Shown: in pieces, positions 51,154 to 60,666 of the stretch
Position numbering within the stretch: position 1 is the stretch's first letter
How the letters are laid out: each line of letters starts with the position of its first letter
From: an uncultured Pseudomonadales bacterium
GTDB lineage: Bacteria; Pseudomonadota; Gammaproteobacteria; Pseudomonadales; Azotimanducaceae
Direction: 5' to 3'
Length of the DNA: 64,000 nt
Assembly: GCA_938036875.1 (NCBI GenBank)
Contig: CALHVX010000017.1
Coordinates: 1-64,000 of the forward strand
Made by a program: the position numbers and the translations under genes
Notes under the pieces: model-generated
What the model saw: only the letters and a program-made list of their open reading frames with translations
Database searches by the model: none
What the model was told of the DNA's origin: nothing

Positions 51154-54100
51154 ATGCTGCGATGCGGCACAAAATATCTAGCCACCGCCGTATCCATCAC
51201 TGGGAGCCTTACCCTGAGCGGTTGCAGCAGCTCGGACTATCTAAATATAGCCAGTGATGCCGTGGGTGACAGTTTGATTTTGAGTTTACTAGGCATTGTG
51301 AGCCTAGCGGTTGCTTTGGGGGGACTGTGGCACCGGTTCCACAAGAACAAGCCAAACTGGCACGGAGCCTCGCTGGGGACCTTGGAGCTAACCAACGACG
51401 GCGAGGTGCTATTTGCCAACGAGCGCGCGCTAGAACTGCTGGAAACGGACCAAACCCAATTGGTTGGACGCTCGATCCAAGATTTTGTGAGCAAAGATCA
51501 ATGGCAGCGCCTTCGTTCTGATGATGCAACACCGGAAGACGGTCAACCGATCGAGCTACAGCTACTAACCGCCACCCAGCGCAAACGATGGGTTTTGATC
51601 GTGTTAAGCGAACCGGCTGTCACTGGCGGCCGCAGCATACACCCAAACCGAATATTGCAATTTTGCGATGCATCCAACCAACTGGCCAAGCAAAGTCGTT
51701 TTCGTGGTCGTGCGTTAATGCACAAAAAGCTGCTCGAACAGAGCCACGACCTCTTCATTGTGCTGGACGATGAATCACGCATTGTCGAAGCCAACGATGC
51801 CGCACGCGGTCTCATGACAGACTCAGTCGAAAAAAACGCTGGAGTTCATGGCGTTGCTATAGCGGAGTTCGCAGCCCCTGGAGACCGGGAGCGACTTGCC
51901 AAAGAAATCGCAGAGTGCCAATCGTTGAGATCGGTACGTAACCTGAAAAGCTTGTTGCTGTTTAGGGCACGTGCCACAGGAACAAAGCCTGTTTACGTAG
52001 ATGCCAAACTTGTGCCGTACCGGCTCGACGGTGAAAACATGGTGGCGCTCTGCGCAAACAGCGTGAACGGTTACGTCACCAACGAAAAAGCCCTGCGCAC
52101 CAGCACCCGAAGGTTTTCAAAGGTCTTTCAAGAGAGCCCTGATGCTATTGCATTGCTCCGCCAAACCGATACAAAATTTTTAGACTTCAATCCGGGCTTC
52201 ACCCGCTTGCTGGGTTACGAGCGCCAAGACGCTATCGACAAATCAGAGAGCGAGGTCAACCTTTGGGCGGATGAGGAGCAGCGGCAGGCGGTTACCGAGC
52301 GCCTGAACAGCGAACACGAGTACAACGAAAACGAAGCCTGCTTACGAAAAGCTGACGGTAGCGTTGTTAAAGCAGACCTGTCTATTCGACAAATGACGAT
52401 CGACGGTGAGGAGTGTCTTCTCATCATCGCCCGGGATGTCACGGCCCGAATAAAAAATGAGGCTGCACGGATCGAAAGCGAAGAAAAATTCGCTCTGGTC
52501 TTCCAACACAGTCCAGACGGTATCGCCATCATCCGCAAACGTGATGGCATGATTTACGATATTAACGACGTTTTAACTGAAGGCTCCGAATACACAAAAG
52601 AAGAGCTCATCGGCAAATCCCTGCTTGAACTCAATATGGTTGCAAACCCGGAAGCCTTTGTAACCATGGCTAGCAAGCTACAAGAAAACGGTCACTACGA
52701 CGCCATAGAAATGCAGTTCATTAGCAAAAACGGTGTCATTGTACCTACCTTAGTTTCAGCCAACGAGTTCGAACTATCCGGCGAGATGTACATTATCGCC
52801 ATAGCCAAAGATATGCGCGAAGTACGACGGGTAGAAAAGCAGCTGGAGCTAAGCGAGCAACGCTTTAAAGGCTCCTTCGACAACGCACCCATCGGTATAT
52901 TCTTGGTTGACGAAGAAGGAAAAATTTTCCAAGCAAACCGCTTTGCCCAAGAAATGTTGGTGTACGAGGCAAGCGAGCTACCCAACATGCACATCTCTCG
53001 GTTGGTGCCAACCGAAGATCGCTTACAGCTAAAAGAAACGCTAACGCGACTGCAACTCGGCACGGAAAAAACGTCGCTGTCGGAACGGCGCATGCTGTGT
53101 CAAAACGGCTTAGAGCTGTGGACAAATTGTCAAATAGTGCTGCAACGCGATGGCGATAGCGAGTACTTCATCATCCAAGTAGCGGACGTTACCGACATCA
53201 AACTCAGCCAGCGGCGCATGGAGCGCATGGCTTTTTACGATACGCTCACCGACCTAGCTAACCGCCGACTCTTCCAAGATCGTTTAGCCCAGGCTATCGA
53301 TCATTGCAGCCGCAAAGAAACCACAGCCGCTCTACTCTACTTGGACTTGGATCAATTCAAGCGAGTCAACGACACCTTAGGCCACGAAGCAGGAGACAAC
53401 CTGTTGCGCCAAGTAGCCAATCGGCTAACCGAGTGTGTACGCACTGAAGATACGGTTGGTCGCCCTGGGGGAGATGAATTTACCATCTTGCTGTTTGACG
53501 TCGCCAGCCCATCTGATGCCGGGGTTGTTGCAGAAAAGATCTTAGAACGGCTACGTGAGCCCATCACGCTATCTGGACACAACTTGGTCGTGACAACCAG
53601 CATCGGTATTACTGTCCTACCCACAGATGGTAAAGACGCCAACATCTTAATGAAAAACGCCGATCTTGCTATGTATCGAGCAAAAGAACGCGGGCGCAAC
53701 AACTATCAATTCTTCCGCGAAGAGATGAACACCAATGCAATCAAGCGCCTACGCATTGAAAACGAGCTACGCGAAGCACTAGAGCAAGAAGAGTTTGTAC
53801 TTTACTACCAACCCAAAGTCGATATTGCGTTGCAGCGTATGGTTGGGGTTGAAAGCCTAATTCGCTGGAACCACCCGAAGAATGGCTTGCTGCCGCCAGG
53901 CGAATTCATCGATATTGCGGAAGAAACCGGCGCTATTGTTGAAATAGGCAGTTGGATCATCCAAGAAGCTTGTCGTGCTGGCCGCAAATTACGTGAAGCC
54001 GGAGGCGACGACTTCACCACGGCAATCAATATCTCGCCACGCCAGTTTCGCGACCCGAACTTGGTGAACTTTATCCGCAAGTGCCTACGCGAAAGCAAGC

Positions 54101-54600
54101 TCGATCCAAGCAACCTCGAGATCGAGATTACCGAAACTATGTTGATGCATGATGTGGAAGCCGCTTCAGAAACAGTCCAGCGACTGCACAAACTCGGGGT
54201 TAACATTGCCATTGATGACTTTGGCACGGGCTACTCATCGCTCAACTACCTTAAGAAGTTCCCCATCCAAACGGTTAAAGTAGATCGCAGCTTTGTGATG
54301 GACATACCGTCCAACCAAGACGATATGGCAATCACCGCCGCGGTGATCGCTATGGCGCATCGCTTAAATATGCAGGTTGTCGCAGAGGGCGTAGAAACCC
54401 GAGCGCAGCTGAAGTTTCTACATGAAAACGATTGCGAATATGCCCAGGGTTACCTGTTTAGCAAGCCTGAACCTCTAGATGAAGTCATGACCATCTTAAA
54501 CCGGCGCAAGGTGAAACGAACTCCTACGGCTACTGTGCAACATGCACTGCCCACCAGCGCCAGTGAAGCCAAGACCCCGGGCAAAGCGCACAATACTTAG
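51154..54600 (+). CDS. multi-PAS GGDEF-EAL protein with lipobox-like N-terminus
   Basis: SLTLSGC at N-terminus then TM helix; repeated PAS modules; RTEDTVGRPGGDEF; GVESLIRW, DDFGTGYSSLNYLKKFPIQTVKVDRSFV, VAEGVET. Confidence 0.93.
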   Translation: MLRCGTKYLATAVSITGSLTLSGCSSSDYLNIASDAVGDSLILSLLGIVSLAVALGGLWHRFHKNKPNWHGASLGTLELTNDGEVLFANERALELLETDQTQLVGRSIQDFVSKDQWQRLRSDDATPEDGQPIELQLLTATQRKRWVLIVLSEPAVTGGRSIHPNRILQFCDASNQLAKQSRFRGRALMHKKLLEQSHDLFIVLDDESRIVEANDAARGLMTDSVEKNAGVHGVAIAEFAAPGDRERLAKEIAECQSLRSVRNLKSLLLFRARATGTKPVYVDAKLVPYRLDGENMVALCANSVNGYVTNEKALRTSTRRFSKVFQESPDAIALLRQTDTKFLDFNPGFTRLLGYERQDAIDKSESEVNLWADEEQRQAVTERLNSEHEYNENEACLRKADGSVVKADLSIRQMTIDGEECLLIIARDVTARIKNEAARIESEEKFALVFQHSPDGIAIIRKRDGMIYDINDVLTEGSEYTKEELIGKSLLELNMVANPEAFVTMASKLQENGHYDAIEMQFISKNGVIVPTLVSANEFELSGEMYIIAIAKDMREVRRVEKQLELSEQRFKGSFDNAPIGIFLVDEEGKIFQANRFAQEMLVYEASELPNMHISRLVPTEDRLQLKETLTRLQLGTEKTSLSERRMLCQNGLELWTNCQIVLQRDGDSEYFIIQVADVTDIKLSQRRMERMAFYDTLTDLANRRLFQDRLAQAIDHCSRKETTAALLYLDLDQFKRVNDTLGHEAGDNLLRQVANRLTECVRTEDTVGRPGGDEFTILLFDVASPSDAGVVAEKILERLREPITLSGHNLVVTTSIGITVLPTDGKDANILMKNADLAMYRAKERGRNNYQFFREEMNTNAIKRLRIENELREALEQEEFVLYYQPKVDIALQRMVGVESLIRWNHPKNGLLPPGEFIDIAEETGAIVEIGSWIIQEACRAGRKLREAGGDDFTTAINISPRQFRDPNLVNFIRKCLRESKLDPSNLEIEITETMLMHDVEAASETVQRLHKLGVNIAIDDFGTGYSSLNYLKKFPIQTVKVDRSFVMDIPSNQDDMAITAAVIAMAHRLNMQVVAEGVETRAQLKFLHENDCEYAQGYLFSKPEPLDEVMTILNRRKVKRTPTATVQHALPTSASEAKTPGKAHNT

Positions 54601-54608
54601 CCGGCGAT

Positions 54609-55394
54609 CTAGTCGTCAAAATCTTCGAAGTCGTCATCGAAAAAATCTTCTTCTGGTGGATCACCATCAAAGATTAAAAACTTCTGGCGTTGATAGTAGG
54701 CTTCTCGGGTAAACACATAGGGATCTAGTGATGAATCACGTGCATCCGTTATGGTCAACAATTGTGCACGAGCATTAAGCAACCGCAAACCACGTATCCA
54801 GGGTTCAAATGCATCCCCCAACAACAGTTGCGGTATCATCATGCGTATGGCCACCGAAGGTAGATCACGTACCGAAGAAGGGCCTAGAAAGGGTACGTTC
54901 ACATAAGGCGTCTGCGTTGCACCCCAAACTGCGAAGGTTTGGCCGAGATCCTCTTGACCCGGTTGCAAGCCAATGCGCTGGCCCACGTCAAAAATGCCGC
55001 CTATCCCTAACGTGGTATTAACCACAACCCGAGTAAGGTCAGTCGCCCCACGCTTAGGCTTGCCTTGAAGGAAACCGTTAAGCGCGCTATCGATGCCTAA
55101 TAAGTTGGAAAACACATTATCAATTGCTGTGCGCCACCAATCAGGCGTGATGTAGGCATAACCACGTGCCAAGGGTGCCAAGGTTTTGCGATCGATCCAA
55201 TCCGTGGCGTTATAGCTAGCTCGATTGAATCCTTCCATAGGATCGCTAGATTGGTAGTCCTGCTCAGGCACACTGGCACAGCCTCCCAGCCCCAAACTCA
55301 ACATCAAGCTAACGATCAATATGCGAATGTCACTCAAAACTACTGCTCTCCATCTGCTTATTGCAAAAGAACTATTACCTAAAGCTTCTGCCAA
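54609..55394 (-). CDS. mlaA: MlaA (VacJ) family outer-membrane lipoprotein
   Basis: LGLGGCASVPEQDYQSSDPMEGFNRASYNATDWIDRKTLAPLARGYAYITPDWWRTAIDNVFSNL, TTLGIGGIFDVGQRIGLQPGQEDLGQTFAVWG. Confidence 0.94.
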   Translation of the reverse strand: MAEALGNSSFAISRWRAVVLSDIRILIVSLMLSLGLGGCASVPEQDYQSSDPMEGFNRASYNATDWIDRKTLAPLARGYAYITPDWWRTAIDNVFSNLLGIDSALNGFLQGKPKRGATDLTRVVVNTTLGIGGIFDVGQRIGLQPGQEDLGQTFAVWGATQTPYVNVPFLGPSSVRDLPSVAIRMMIPQLLLGDAFEPWIRGLRLLNARAQLLTITDARDSSLDPYVFTREAYYQRQKFLIFDGDPPEEDFFDDDFEDFDD

Positions 55395-55511
55395 AAAATG
55401 ATTCTACCCGCCCCTTTTACGCCAAGGTGTCGCCAGAATTACAGTGCGCCTCAAGCAAACTAGACTCAGACAAATGTGAATTCTAAAGAGCAAAAGTGTA
55501 ACGCTAAGCGA

Positions 55512-56792
55512 TCAACGAACAAAGACCAAACTCAGCCAGGGGATATAGGTAATGAGGCCAAGGGCAAGAAGCATCACCAACATAAAGGGCCAGCAAGCTG
55601 CATAGAGCTCCATCAATGGCTTTTTGAATCGATAGCTGGCAATAAATAAATTCATGCCAATTGGCGGTGTGAAGTAGCCAATCTGCATATTGGCCAGAAA
55701 GATAATACCCAAATGCACCGGATCAATCCCGTAACCCACAGCAACGGGCAGCAACAACGGCACCATGATAACTAGAGCAGAGAAGACGTCTAAGATCGCG
55801 CCAAGCAATAACAGCAAGACGTTAAGCAAGAGCAAAAACATCAACGGGTTCTTGATGTTTTCCTGGGTGATTTCAAACAGTTGCTGCGGAATTTCTGCAT
55901 CAACCAAGAAATTGGTGAAGGCCAGAGCCACGCCCAAAATCAGCAAGATGCCACCAACCATTGCCATGGATTCTTTGATAACCCTTGGCAGCGCGCTGAC
56001 TTTTACCTCGCGGTACAACACCACTTCTGCAAGCAATACATAAGCAGCGGTAACCGCTGCCGCCTCTGAGACCGCAAACTTGCCCGCGTAAATACCACCG
56101 AGCACAACAAAAGGTAAAGGCAACTCCCAACGCGCTGCCCACAAAGCCGAACGCAGCTTAGCCGCGCTGAAAGGGACCCTAGGTAGATTTGCATCACGTA
56201 GATGCCACAGCGTCCAGACGATTAGCAGCCCGAGCATGATGCACAACGGCAGTAAACCGGCGACAAAGAGATCAACAATGGTAAAAGGTTCGCCCACATC
56301 CATTTGCTGCGCGATAATGCCGTACAAGATAAGCGGTACAGAAGGCATCAACAGCAAGCCTAAGCTGCCAGATGTTGTGACCAACCCTAAGCTGTAACGT
56401 TCGCTATAGCCTTGCGACGTAAGCGCCGGCAGCAGCAGTGCACCTAGCGCAACAATAGTTACCCCAGAAGCGCCGGTGAGCGCCGTGAACATAGCACACA
56501 CAATAAAGCCAACAATCGCTAAGCCCGCCGGCATGCCGCCAACAACCGCTTGCGCCAAGTTCACCAAGCGCTCGGAAGTTTTCGCTTCAGCTAACAGGTA
56601 ACCGCTTATCGTGAACAGCGGTAGAGCAACCAGCATGGGTGTATCGACAATTCGATACAACTCAATGGGGACAATGGTTGGGTCGATATCAGCACTAACA
56701 AAACCCAACATAGCAGCGGCGATGAGCACTGCAAACAACGGTGCGCCGCACAGTGCGGCAACCACAATTACAACTATACCCAAGGTGATCAT
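55512..56792 (-). CDS. dctM: TRAP transporter large permease (DctM)
   Basis: LVALPLFTISGYLLAEAKTSERLVNLAQAVVGGMPAGLAIV, TALTGASGVTIVALGALLLPAL, FLANMQIGYFTPPIGMNLFIASYRFKKPL. Confidence 0.95.
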   Translation of the reverse strand: MITLGIVVIVVAALCGAPLFAVLIAAAMLGFVSADIDPTIVPIELYRIVDTPMLVALPLFTISGYLLAEAKTSERLVNLAQAVVGGMPAGLAIVGFIVCAMFTALTGASGVTIVALGALLLPALTSQGYSERYSLGLVTTSGSLGLLLMPSVPLILYGIIAQQMDVGEPFTIVDLFVAGLLPLCIMLGLLIVWTLWHLRDANLPRVPFSAAKLRSALWAARWELPLPFVVLGGIYAGKFAVSEAAAVTAAYVLLAEVVLYREVKVSALPRVIKESMAMVGGILLILGVALAFTNFLVDAEIPQQLFEITQENIKNPLMFLLLLNVLLLLLGAILDVFSALVIMVPLLLPVAVGYGIDPVHLGIIFLANMQIGYFTPPIGMNLFIASYRFKKPLMELYAACWPFMLVMLLALGLITYIPWLSLVFVR

Positions 56793-57250
56793 GGCAACCA
56801 CACCGTGCGTAAGGCGTAGCGCAAGGTCAGTATCACGGCGCCAAAAGGTAAAACCGATTCGCAAACCCAAGCCGGAACCGATGCAAACGCAAGGGTCCCA
56901 TCTTGATACTCAAACAACACAAATTGATAGCTATAGTAAGCAAGAAGGCCACACATAACGCAGGTAAAAGCGTTAGCAAAGCGTTGGACTACCTGGCTGC
57001 TGCGCGGGCCTAAGAACCGAGATATCGCATCAATGCGAATGTGTTCTTCGCGTCGAGCAGCCATCATGGCACCCACCATGGTCACCCAAAACACCAGCAC
57101 CCGGAGCAGGCCATCGCCCCAGACTATGCCGGTGCTAAAAAAGTTACGCGCTAACACTTGATAGGCTGCCAACAACAGCAGCCCCAACACCAACGTAACC
57201 AGCAGGCTGTCCTCCAACCAGTGGAGCCAGCGCAATAACCTTTGCGCCAT
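56789..57250 (-). CDS. dctQ: TRAP transporter small permease (DctQ)
   Basis: WLEDSLLVTLVLGLLLLAAYQVLARNFFSTGIVWGDGLLRVLVFWVTMVGAMMAARREEHIRIDAI. Confidence 0.92.
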   Translation of the reverse strand: MAQRLLRWLHWLEDSLLVTLVLGLLLLAAYQVLARNFFSTGIVWGDGLLRVLVFWVTMVGAMMAARREEHIRIDAISRFLGPRSSQVVQRFANAFTCVMCGLLAYYSYQFVLFEYQDGTLAFASVPAWVCESVLPFGAVILTLRYALRTVWLP

Positions 57251-57254
57251 ACCT

Positions 57255-58310
57255 CTAGCGCATTTCCGCCAGGTAACCCTGCATTTCAGTCCATGCTTGT
57301 TTCGATACAAAACCCTCTTCGACCAGTTGGCCGTTGGCTTTGTTTGCTACCGCTTGCCACTCAGCCAGTTCTGCTTCGGTTGGCTCATTCCATTTAAGGC
57401 CTTGTTGCTCAAGCACCAAGGCAGCTTTGGCGTTGTCTTCACGACTACGCGCATTGACCTTCGCCACCGCCTGGCCCATCAAATCACGAGTGATTTGCTT
57501 GTCCGCTGGGATCACCTTCTTAAACTGCCGCTCACCAACAGTAAGCAAACCGTAGGTGTATAGCAGAGGTAATCGGGTTAGGTTTTCAACCCGAGTGTGC
57601 CACTGCAACGTGATCGCACCCACTGGTGGCGCCGCAACCGTGTCGATCAAACCTGTCTGCAAACCGCCCAGCACGTCAGCTATGGTGAGCGGAATGGGAC
57701 TCACGCCAAAGGCTTCTAAACCCCGTGCGGTACCCAGGTCACCGTCCGGTGTCCAGACCTTCTGTTTGCGTAAATCGCCGACGCTCGAAATACCCCGCTT
57801 GGACATCATGTAGGCGAAGCCAATCTCAGCGATACCAAAGCTGACGTAACCTTTCTGCTCCAGGCCGGCCATAATCTTAGGATCCATTCGCTCGCGCACA
57901 TAATCCAACTCAGCATGGTTCCGAAAGACCAAAGGTAGTCCGTATAGATTCAAATCTGGATAGTTTTGCGCCAGCACACCCACGGTTAACACCGCACCAT
58001 GCAACTGGCCAACACGCATCTTGCGCAACACCGCCTTGTCGTCCCCCATGACGCCGCCAGGGTAGAACTTAAACTTAACCCGGCCTTCAGTGCGCTCGGC
58101 AATATCGGTTGCGGCTTGTTGCAACTCACGCATCCACACTGAGCCAGCCGGCGAGACCGTTGCAATTTTTAGGGTTACCGCCTGAACGGGTGCCGCCGCA
58201 TAGGCCAAGGCTAGCCCGATACCCAGACCTACCAGCTTCAACCGGGCCGCAAATTTGCTCACCACCCCGGTCGCCCTGCCTAAGTTGGTCTGCCCGCTAA
58301 AAATACGCAT
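57255..58310 (-). CDS. dctP: TRAP transporter substrate-binding protein (DctP)
   Basis: LKIATVSPAGSVWMRELQQAATDIAERTEGRVKFKFYPGGVMGDDKAVLRKMRVGQLHGAVL, GGLQTGLIDTVAAPP. Confidence 0.95.
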   Translation of the reverse strand: MRIFSGQTNLGRATGVVSKFAARLKLVGLGIGLALAYAAAPVQAVTLKIATVSPAGSVWMRELQQAATDIAERTEGRVKFKFYPGGVMGDDKAVLRKMRVGQLHGAVLTVGVLAQNYPDLNLYGLPLVFRNHAELDYVRERMDPKIMAGLEQKGYVSFGIAEIGFAYMMSKRGISSVGDLRKQKVWTPDGDLGTARGLEAFGVSPIPLTIADVLGGLQTGLIDTVAAPPVGAITLQWHTRVENLTRLPLLYTYGLLTVGERQFKKVIPADKQITRDLMGQAVAKVNARSREDNAKAALVLEQQGLKWNEPTEAELAEWQAVANKANGQLVEEGFVSKQAWTEMQGYLAEMR

Positions 58311-59193
58311 CCGCCGTCTCCATCAGTGCCCTGGCTCGTTCTTGAGCCACAGTGTTCGTTAATGTTAGACCACTTACCTGAGGATTAGTGCTAAGTACTT
58401 CCGCAAGCAATTTGTCATGTAATTCACGGTCAAACTGAGCGCGGGCATATTCCTGCGCGTACATCACCTTAACCATTAAGGCAGATTCACCCGCAATATC
58501 GAGAGCCGACTCAAAGTGCCTCTTTGCAACCTCAGGCCGGCCACCAACAGAGGGTGGCAGCAGAACCTCAAAGACACCCATATAAAGGTGCGGGCCACCG
58601 TTGTCGAAGGTTGGGTCTAACTCCAACATACGAGCCATTAGCGCTTTCACTCGACCTAGCTCCGCAATCGCTGCAAAGTCATCACTGTTAGCCTGCATCC
58701 ACCCTGCCCAACTGGTGCCCAGGCCATACACTAGCGGCACATCTTTCTTGCCTAAATCCGCAAGCCACGCTTCATACTCCGAGTATTTGCGGGTTCGCAG
58801 GTCACAGCCATCGTCAATTCCTAAGCACACAGACCGCTCCGACATCGCCAACGCTTTCGCATTGAGCAGCCGCGCACGCTCAGGCTCTTGCACAAAAGCG
58901 GTGGCGTACGACGAGTTCAACAAGGCCGCTTGCTTCAACAGCTCAGGGCTAGAAGGCTCCGAGCCAAGCAAACCGTCAATCAAAATTAAGTACGCAGGTG
59001 CCCCATCACGCACCGTCGCTAGGTCTGGGTTGTCCAAGATGGCCGTGGAGAGTTGTGCAGCAAAGTCTTCGGTTACCGTATTGATGACGGTTCGACAGCC
59101 ACCTAAACCTGGAAGAATCAGCAAAGCTAACAAAGCAACCAACAGACGCTGGACGCGCGTTACAACACGTGGGGCATAGAATTTCATGGGCAA
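58297..59193 (-). CDS. TRAP transporter TatT-component (TPAT) family lipoprotein
   Basis: Lipobox LPGLGGC; YLILIDGLLGSEPSSPELLKQAALLNSSYATAF, MLELDPTFDNGGPHLYMGVFEVLLPPSVGGRPEVAKRHFESALDIAG, VMYAQEYARAQFDRELHDKLLAEVL. Confidence 0.9.
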   Translation of the reverse strand: MPMKFYAPRVVTRVQRLLVALLALLILPGLGGCRTVINTVTEDFAAQLSTAILDNPDLATVRDGAPAYLILIDGLLGSEPSSPELLKQAALLNSSYATAFVQEPERARLLNAKALAMSERSVCLGIDDGCDLRTRKYSEYEAWLADLGKKDVPLVYGLGTSWAGWMQANSDDFAAIAELGRVKALMARMLELDPTFDNGGPHLYMGVFEVLLPPSVGGRPEVAKRHFESALDIAGESALMVKVMYAQEYARAQFDRELHDKLLAEVLSTNPQVSGLTLTNTVAQERARALMETADAYF

Positions 59194-59361
59194 TCGTTAC
59201 TCAGGAATGATCGATTTCGGACGTAGTATCTTTTGATGAATTGTATGTTGATAAATTCTAGGGGCAGTAGATTTTGGCATTGTCGCTGCCGTATTGATAG
59301 CCACACTAACAGTGGCGCAGCACTGCGTCTATTGAACCCACGAAAGCACCCAGCATAAAAC

Positions 59362-60426
59362 TTAGAGAAGCGCACCAGGTAAATCGTTCACCGCAACGTA
59401 ACTTATTTTAGCACTGTCTGAGTAAATCGAACGGCAATAGTCAGATGTTTTACGTTGAAGACCACCTTTCACCAGCTTAACGCTACGTTGCTGGAGCACA
59501 GTTTGACGTTGCGCTGCCGCCGCTAAGGCGCGCTGATAAGCCTTTGCTGACAACACCGACCCGCCGTCAGCACCATTTTCCAGATGGCCAACGTATTGGG
59601 TGAGCGCCACCTGCCGGCTCAAGTTTCGCTCCAAGCGCCGCAAGTACCACAACGCTTGCTTGTTGCTTTCGGACAAGTTTTCACCCAGCAGCTCCAACTG
59701 GCCCACCAATTGAGTAACCCGCCGTTGCCAACGTAACAAACGCTTTATCGACAAACCGCCTAATTTTTGGCGTTTGAGGTTACTTTTACTAGTGCGCTTG
59801 GCCCGCCGATAGGTCCTGCCAAAACCGCCCTCAACAATTATTTTATTGGAGCAACCTCGCGCACCGAAGGCTAGTCGCCAAGCTTGGGACTCCACCTGAA
59901 AGAGACGGCCTAAGGGATTTAAATTGGGTTTAGCAGAGCTTACCGGTGCGCGCAGCAAGCTGCTCCATTCATCCATCACCTGACGAAGCGCGGCTCGCGA
60001 CTTGCTGCTACCGGCGCGATCCAACAAGTCTTGTGCCACCCGCGCGAAGCTGACTTGAGCCGGCAAGAGCCTGTGGATTTGCTCTATCCGGGCGGCCGCT
60101 TCTCGAAACTGAGATTTGCCAACACGCTTGCGTACTAATTGCCAAGCAGCCATGAGTTGGTCTGTTGCGCTACGCAACTCACGCCACTGCAGATCACTAA
60201 ACCCATCGGTCTGGCTGAGGATCAGCAAACAGCGACTGTTTCGATGAAGTGCTTGGCTCACCACAAAATCTAGCAGGCGCATGTGAACCACGTCTGCGGA
60301 GCCACCGGCTGCGTCGTTTGCAGACCCTGTCAAAGGTATGCCTAAAGACAGAGAAGAAGACGCAGCAGAGCCCTGGCCGTCGCCAGCATCACTCCCTGCT
60401 TTCGTCAGACCTTGAATATCTGTCAT
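59362..60426 (-). CDS. CHAD-domain-like protein
   Basis: Basic helical C-terminal half FGRTYRRAKRTSKSNLKRQKLGGLSIKRLLRWQRRVTQLVGQLELLGENL resembles CHAD HxxRVxxKKLRYxLE-type helices. Confidence 0.6.
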   Translation of the reverse strand: MTDIQGLTKAGSDAGDGQGSAASSSLSLGIPLTGSANDAAGGSADVVHMRLLDFVVSQALHRNSRCLLILSQTDGFSDLQWRELRSATDQLMAAWQLVRKRVGKSQFREAAARIEQIHRLLPAQVSFARVAQDLLDRAGSSKSRAALRQVMDEWSSLLRAPVSSAKPNLNPLGRLFQVESQAWRLAFGARGCSNKIIVEGGFGRTYRRAKRTSKSNLKRQKLGGLSIKRLLRWQRRVTQLVGQLELLGENLSESNKQALWYLRRLERNLSRQVALTQYVGHLENGADGGSVLSAKAYQRALAAAAQRQTVLQQRSVKLVKGGLQRKTSDYCRSIYSDSAKISYVAVNDLPGALL

Positions 60427-60666
60427 GACCGTCTGTCTAAACCACCTTTTAGGATTGCCGTACTATCAAAGCGAAGCCAAGGACCCAGCGTCAAACTATG
60501 CCACTAGTGCATCTGACTCCGTATACTCAGACCTACCTATCATAACGAATACGCAACGAAATGGCCTATTTAACTGGGGACAGTCCATTGATCAACATTG
60601 GCCCGACCGCCGGTGTCGGACCCTTTCTTGGCCTTCTCTTGAAACACCAAATCGAGCGATAAAAGC

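Noticed and set aside
59184-59375. 63-aa ORF upstream of TatT on the minus strand
   Set aside because: No recognisable features; overlaps the probable promoter region of the TRAP operon
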